This document shows positions 61,716 through 64,000 of a stretch of 64,000 bases of DNA, one piece after another. The notes beneath the pieces were generated by a model. The model made no database searches. It was not told where the DNA came from and saw nothing but the letters and a program-made list of their open reading frames with translations. The DNA is from Gemmatimonadota bacterium. Its GTDB lineage: Bacteria > Gemmatimonadota > Gemmatimonadetes > Longimicrobiales > Gaopeijiaceae. Where the stretch lies: the NCBI GenBank assembly GCA_022823225.1, contig JAJDXM010000024.1, positions 1-64,000 on the forward strand, written 5' to 3'. The number at the start of each line of letters is the position of its first letter. Position 1 is the stretch's first letter. The position numbers were made by a program, and so were the translations under genes.

Positions 61716-62369
61716 ATGCCGAAGTTCGTCGCCGCACTGCTCCTGTTGTTCGTGGGCGTTGTCCCGGCGGGTGTTCCCGTTCAGCCTGCGGATCTCTCCA
61801 AGTGCCCGTTGAGGGTTGGAGGGGATCCGGACATGCTCGAGGCCATTGTCCTGCTCGACAATGAGATTTCCGCCTACGATGCCGAGGAGTTCAATACCTG
61901 GTTCCGGAGTGAGGGGGCTAAAATCCACTCGGTGGAGATCGTCTGCTGGAGCTGGGTGGAGGCGAACTATGACGTGCAGGTGCGGTCGGGGGCGGTCTAC
62001 ACGCTGACCAGGGCGTGGGTCGACCGTACGCGGAACGACCGGATGGCAGCGCTGGAGGCGGTGGTCGCCGCCCAGGGTCGGCATCTGGAGCAGACCGGCG
62101 GGTACACCGCCGTGGCTGAGGACCTTCCGGGATTCGGCACCCTGGCCGACTACGGCCTGCCCGGGCACCTCCTGCTCGACCTCGCCACAACCGACGAAGG
62201 CTGGAGCGCCCGGCTGGTCGCGAAGGACAGCTGGACGACCAGCCCCTACACTCACATGTCGCCGCTGCATGATTGTTTCGCCTTTGCGGGTGCGGCGCCG
62301 GCGGAGTGGGAGGAGTTGGCGGCCGAGGAGGAGACGGTGCTGGCGGAGCGGACGCCTGTGTGCCTCTGA
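61716..62369 (+). CDS. Secreted protein with pilin-like C-terminal domain (paralog A)
   Basis: The ATG at 61716 is preceded by AAAGGAGG and a signal peptide follows (MPKFVAALLLLFVGVVPAG). The 217 residues align with the product at 63416-64000: IHSVEIVCWSWVEANYDVQV, then RMAALEAVVAAQGRHLEQTGGY, FGTLADYGLPG, DEGWSARLVAKDS and CFAFAGAAP. The last part, with an Ala/Gln-rich helix, a Gly-Trp-Ser motif and two cysteines near the end, resembles the globular domain of type IV pilins, but the pilin transmembrane helix and its Phe-Glu start are missing. This is a weak fold-level resemblance. The role is unknown. Confidence 0.72.
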   Translation: MPKFVAALLLLFVGVVPAGVPVQPADLSKCPLRVGGDPDMLEAIVLLDNEISAYDAEEFNTWFRSEGAKIHSVEIVCWSWVEANYDVQVRSGAVYTLTRAWVDRTRNDRMAALEAVVAAQGRHLEQTGGYTAVAEDLPGFGTLADYGLPGHLLLDLATTDEGWSARLVAKDSWTTSPYTHMSPLHDCFAFAGAAPAEWEELAAEEETVLAERTPVCL

Positions 62370-62479
62370 TGTCCCGGAGGAGCGCCTTGCCAGCCCGGGG
62401 CCTCGCCGCCCCCGATGCTGCGCGGGGCTCATCCGCGGACAGCCTGGGGTTGATCCTGCGCCGCCCAGCCGGGTGAACG

Positions 62480-63442
62480 GTGCAATTCGGCGTCGCCAGC
62501 ATGGTCGCTCCGCTACGCCGCCTGGCAATGCGCCGGCCCGGCCCGGCAACCCTTGAGGCCGACCCCTCGCTCTGGCACTACGCGGGGCCCCTCGACGCGG
62601 ACCGGCTGACGCACCAGTACGATGCCTTCGCCGGGTGCGTGGCCGACTCGGGCGCCCGGATCGAGTGGATCCCTCCGGCCGACGACGGCCTCGCCGATTC
62701 GAACTTTGTCTTCGATCCCTCCGTCATGACGCCCTGGGGTGCGATCCTGCTCCGGCCCGGCAAGGTGTTGCGCCAGCCGGAAGTGGCACTCCACGACGAA
62801 CTCTACCGGCGCCTCGGCGTGCCGGTGATCGGCAGGATCGAGCCGCCCGCCACGGTCGAGGGCGGCGATCTGGTGTGGCTGGACGAGCGGACGCTGGCGG
62901 CGGGGCGCACCTTCCGCACGACCCAGGCGGGGATCGGGCAGCTGGAGCGCATTCTGGCGCCTCGCGGGGTTCGAGTCCATGCCTTCGATCTCCCCATGTG
63001 GCAAGGGAGCGCGGCCTGCCTGCACCTGTTGTCCGTGATCAGCCCGCTGGACCGTGATCTGGCGCTCGTCTATCCGCGGTTGCTGCCCGTCGCGCTCGGC
63101 CGGCTGCTCCGCGAGCGCGGGATCCGATGCCTGGAGGCGGGCGACGAGGAGTTCGGGGCATCGCGGGGGCTCAGCCTGAACGTGCTGGCGACCGGGCCGC
63201 GCAAGTGCATCGCGGTGGGCGGCTTTCCCCACACGGTTCGGATGATGTGCGACGCGGGATGCGAGGTGACCTGCTTCGACGCGGACGCGCTGTGCATTCC
63301 GTGCGAGGGTGGGCCGACCTGTCTGACGCTGCCGTTGCGGCGGGGTTGGCAACGGCGCGTGGATGATCCCCGGGTCGCACCGAGGGCGGCGCTTCAGGAA
63401 TTCGAAAAAATGGATTCACTCCACGGGCTGCCAAACATCTGA
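62480..63442 (+). CDS. Dimethylarginine dimethylaminohydrolase/arginine deiminase family protein
   Basis: The 320-residue product belongs to the pentein superfamily of amidino-hydrolases and transferases. It has the DDAH-like order: PADDGLADSNFVFDPSVMTPWGAILLRPGK, TVEGGDLVWLDERTLAAGRTFRT, SAACLHLLSVISPLD with the catalytic His, LSLNVLATGPRKCIA and the nucleophile Cys in EGGPTCLTLPL. It would hydrolyse arginine-like guanidino groups, such as methylarginine to citrulline. The start is a GTG at 62480; an ATG at 62501 also fits. It lies between the two pilin-like paralogs and overlaps the second by 27 bp. Confidence 0.86.
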   Translation: MQFGVASMVAPLRRLAMRRPGPATLEADPSLWHYAGPLDADRLTHQYDAFAGCVADSGARIEWIPPADDGLADSNFVFDPSVMTPWGAILLRPGKVLRQPEVALHDELYRRLGVPVIGRIEPPATVEGGDLVWLDERTLAAGRTFRTTQAGIGQLERILAPRGVRVHAFDLPMWQGSAACLHLLSVISPLDRDLALVYPRLLPVALGRLLRERGIRCLEAGDEEFGASRGLSLNVLATGPRKCIAVGGFPHTVRMMCDAGCEVTCFDADALCIPCEGGPTCLTLPLRRGWQRRVDDPRVAPRAALQEFEKMDSLHGLPNI

Positions 63443-64000
63443 ACACATGGGTTCCCGCTCCGTGAACGCAGGCCTATCCTTGCCAGGGGCCTTTGTCCAC
63501 TTCTCGGGCACGGCGCCAGCGAAGGCGAAGCAGCCTTTCGGAACCCCGTACTCCACGTGTTCCGACCAGCCGGTGTTCGCACTCACCCGCGCGCTCCAGC
63601 CGTCGTTCGTGGCTGTCAGGTCGAGTTCGAAGTACGACGGGAGGCCATGGTCGGCGAGGCTGCCGAAATCCGGCAACTCCCCGGCCTCCTGTGCATACTT
63701 CCCGTGTCTCTCTCGATGCCGGTCCTGCGCGGCGATCAGCGCCTCCAGAGCCGCACGTTGATTCTCCCCGCGGCGCTTCATCCAATCCACGGTGACCACG
63801 TAGACCCCGGTGCTCTTCACCCGAAAGCCATGGTGCTCTTCGATCCACCGCCAGCACACGAAACCGAAGCTGTGGATATCGGTATTGGTCAGACCGTGGT
63901 CGTCCAGGTCGAAATCCGGTATTTCGACCTCGATGACCCGATCGTCGAGGATCACCACCGTCTCCGGCATATCGGCGTGATTTCCGGCTCGCCCGCTGCA
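63416..64000 (-). CDS. Pilin-like C-terminal domain protein (paralog B), 5' end outside window
   Basis: The frame is open to the right edge, and the sequence before the ATG at 63970 continues the match to paralog A (DPDM there, HADM here), so the true start is probably outside the window. The protein aligns with paralog A along its length: DIHSFGFVCWRWIEEHHGFRV, RAALEALIAAQDRHRERHGKY, FGSLADHGLPSYF, NDGWSARVSANTG and CFAFAGAVP. The shared core suggests a fold like type IV pilin globular domains, with a conserved C-terminal cysteine pair. No function is known. Confidence 0.68.
   Translation of the reverse strand, partial: CSGRAGNHADMPETVVILDDRVIEVEIPDFDLDDHGLTNTDIHSFGFVCWRWIEEHHGFRVKSTGVYVVTVDWMKRRGENQRAALEALIAAQDRHRERHGKYAQEAGELPDFGSLADHGLPSYFELDLTATNDGWSARVSANTGWSEHVEYGVPKGCFAFAGAVPEKWTKAPGKDRPAFTEREPMCSDVWQPVE

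Noticed and set aside
61521-62549. Upstream extension of the VanZ-like frame to 535 residues
   Set aside because: The extension is antisense to the secreted protein gene at 61716, has no homology, and only the part after the ATG at 61520 looks like the family.

Overview
The window is GC-rich chromosomal DNA of a Gram-negative bacterium with an elaborate envelope. Six-bladed propeller lipoproteins, a signal-peptide D-aminoacylase, a large HExxH lipoprotein metalloprotease, an orphan FtsX-type permease, FabV and LVIVD-repeat proteins together fit Gemmatimonadota or a close relative. No rRNA or ribosomal protein is present, so this placement is an inference.

Layout. 0-1.3 kb: the end of a tyrosine recombinase running off the left edge, next to the 3' end of a tRNA-Pro(GGG); this is probably the right border of an integrated island lying outside the window. 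1.4-15 kb: housekeeping and repair genes. A minus-strand run holds a DegT aminotransferase, a GroES-like protein, an NSS transporter and homocysteine methyltransferase. Another holds NhaC, FabV, AlkA and Ogt. A plus-strand run holds a TIGR04076 protein, an aldo/keto reductase and Fpg, and exonuclease III follows on the minus strand. 15-22 kb: D-aminoacylase, propeller lipoprotein, ATPase, PadR regulator and a divergent LVIVD/Ig-like secreted protein.

22.1-29.3 kb is the most unusual part: a three-gene minus-strand cassette that looks like a conflict/defence system. An RtcR-like regulator (CARF-type sensor, sigma-54 AAA+ domain with GAFTGA, Fis-type HTH) lies upstream of one giant protein that fuses an HsdM-like adenine methyltransferase, a single HsdS-like target recognition domain, a beta domain and an AAA/STAND ATPase. 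A second STAND-like ATPase follows. A near-consensus sigma-54 promoter sits exactly between the regulator and its presumed target genes. Base composition is lower in GC than the flanks.

30-43 kb: an M20 deacylase, two coupled propeller lipoproteins, NudC, and a plus-strand operon of a fused FeS/NrfD membrane subunit, a molybdopterin oxidoreductase without Tat signal, a TorD-like chaperone and a SulP permease (a sulfite-oxidation hypothesis is given). 43-58.4 kb: an envelope thiol-redox region, with split DsbD (lipoprotein N-domain plus membrane/thioredoxin part) followed by three TlpA-like paralogs, then a metalloprotease, cupin, small peptide, propeller and broken DsbA-family gene, then three more TlpA-like paralogs. 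The five long paralogs contain an internally duplicated helical module. 58.5-64 kb: gamma-glutamyltransferase, VanZ-like protein, a DDAH-type hydrolase and two paralogous proteins with a pilin-like C-terminal domain, the last one running off the right edge.
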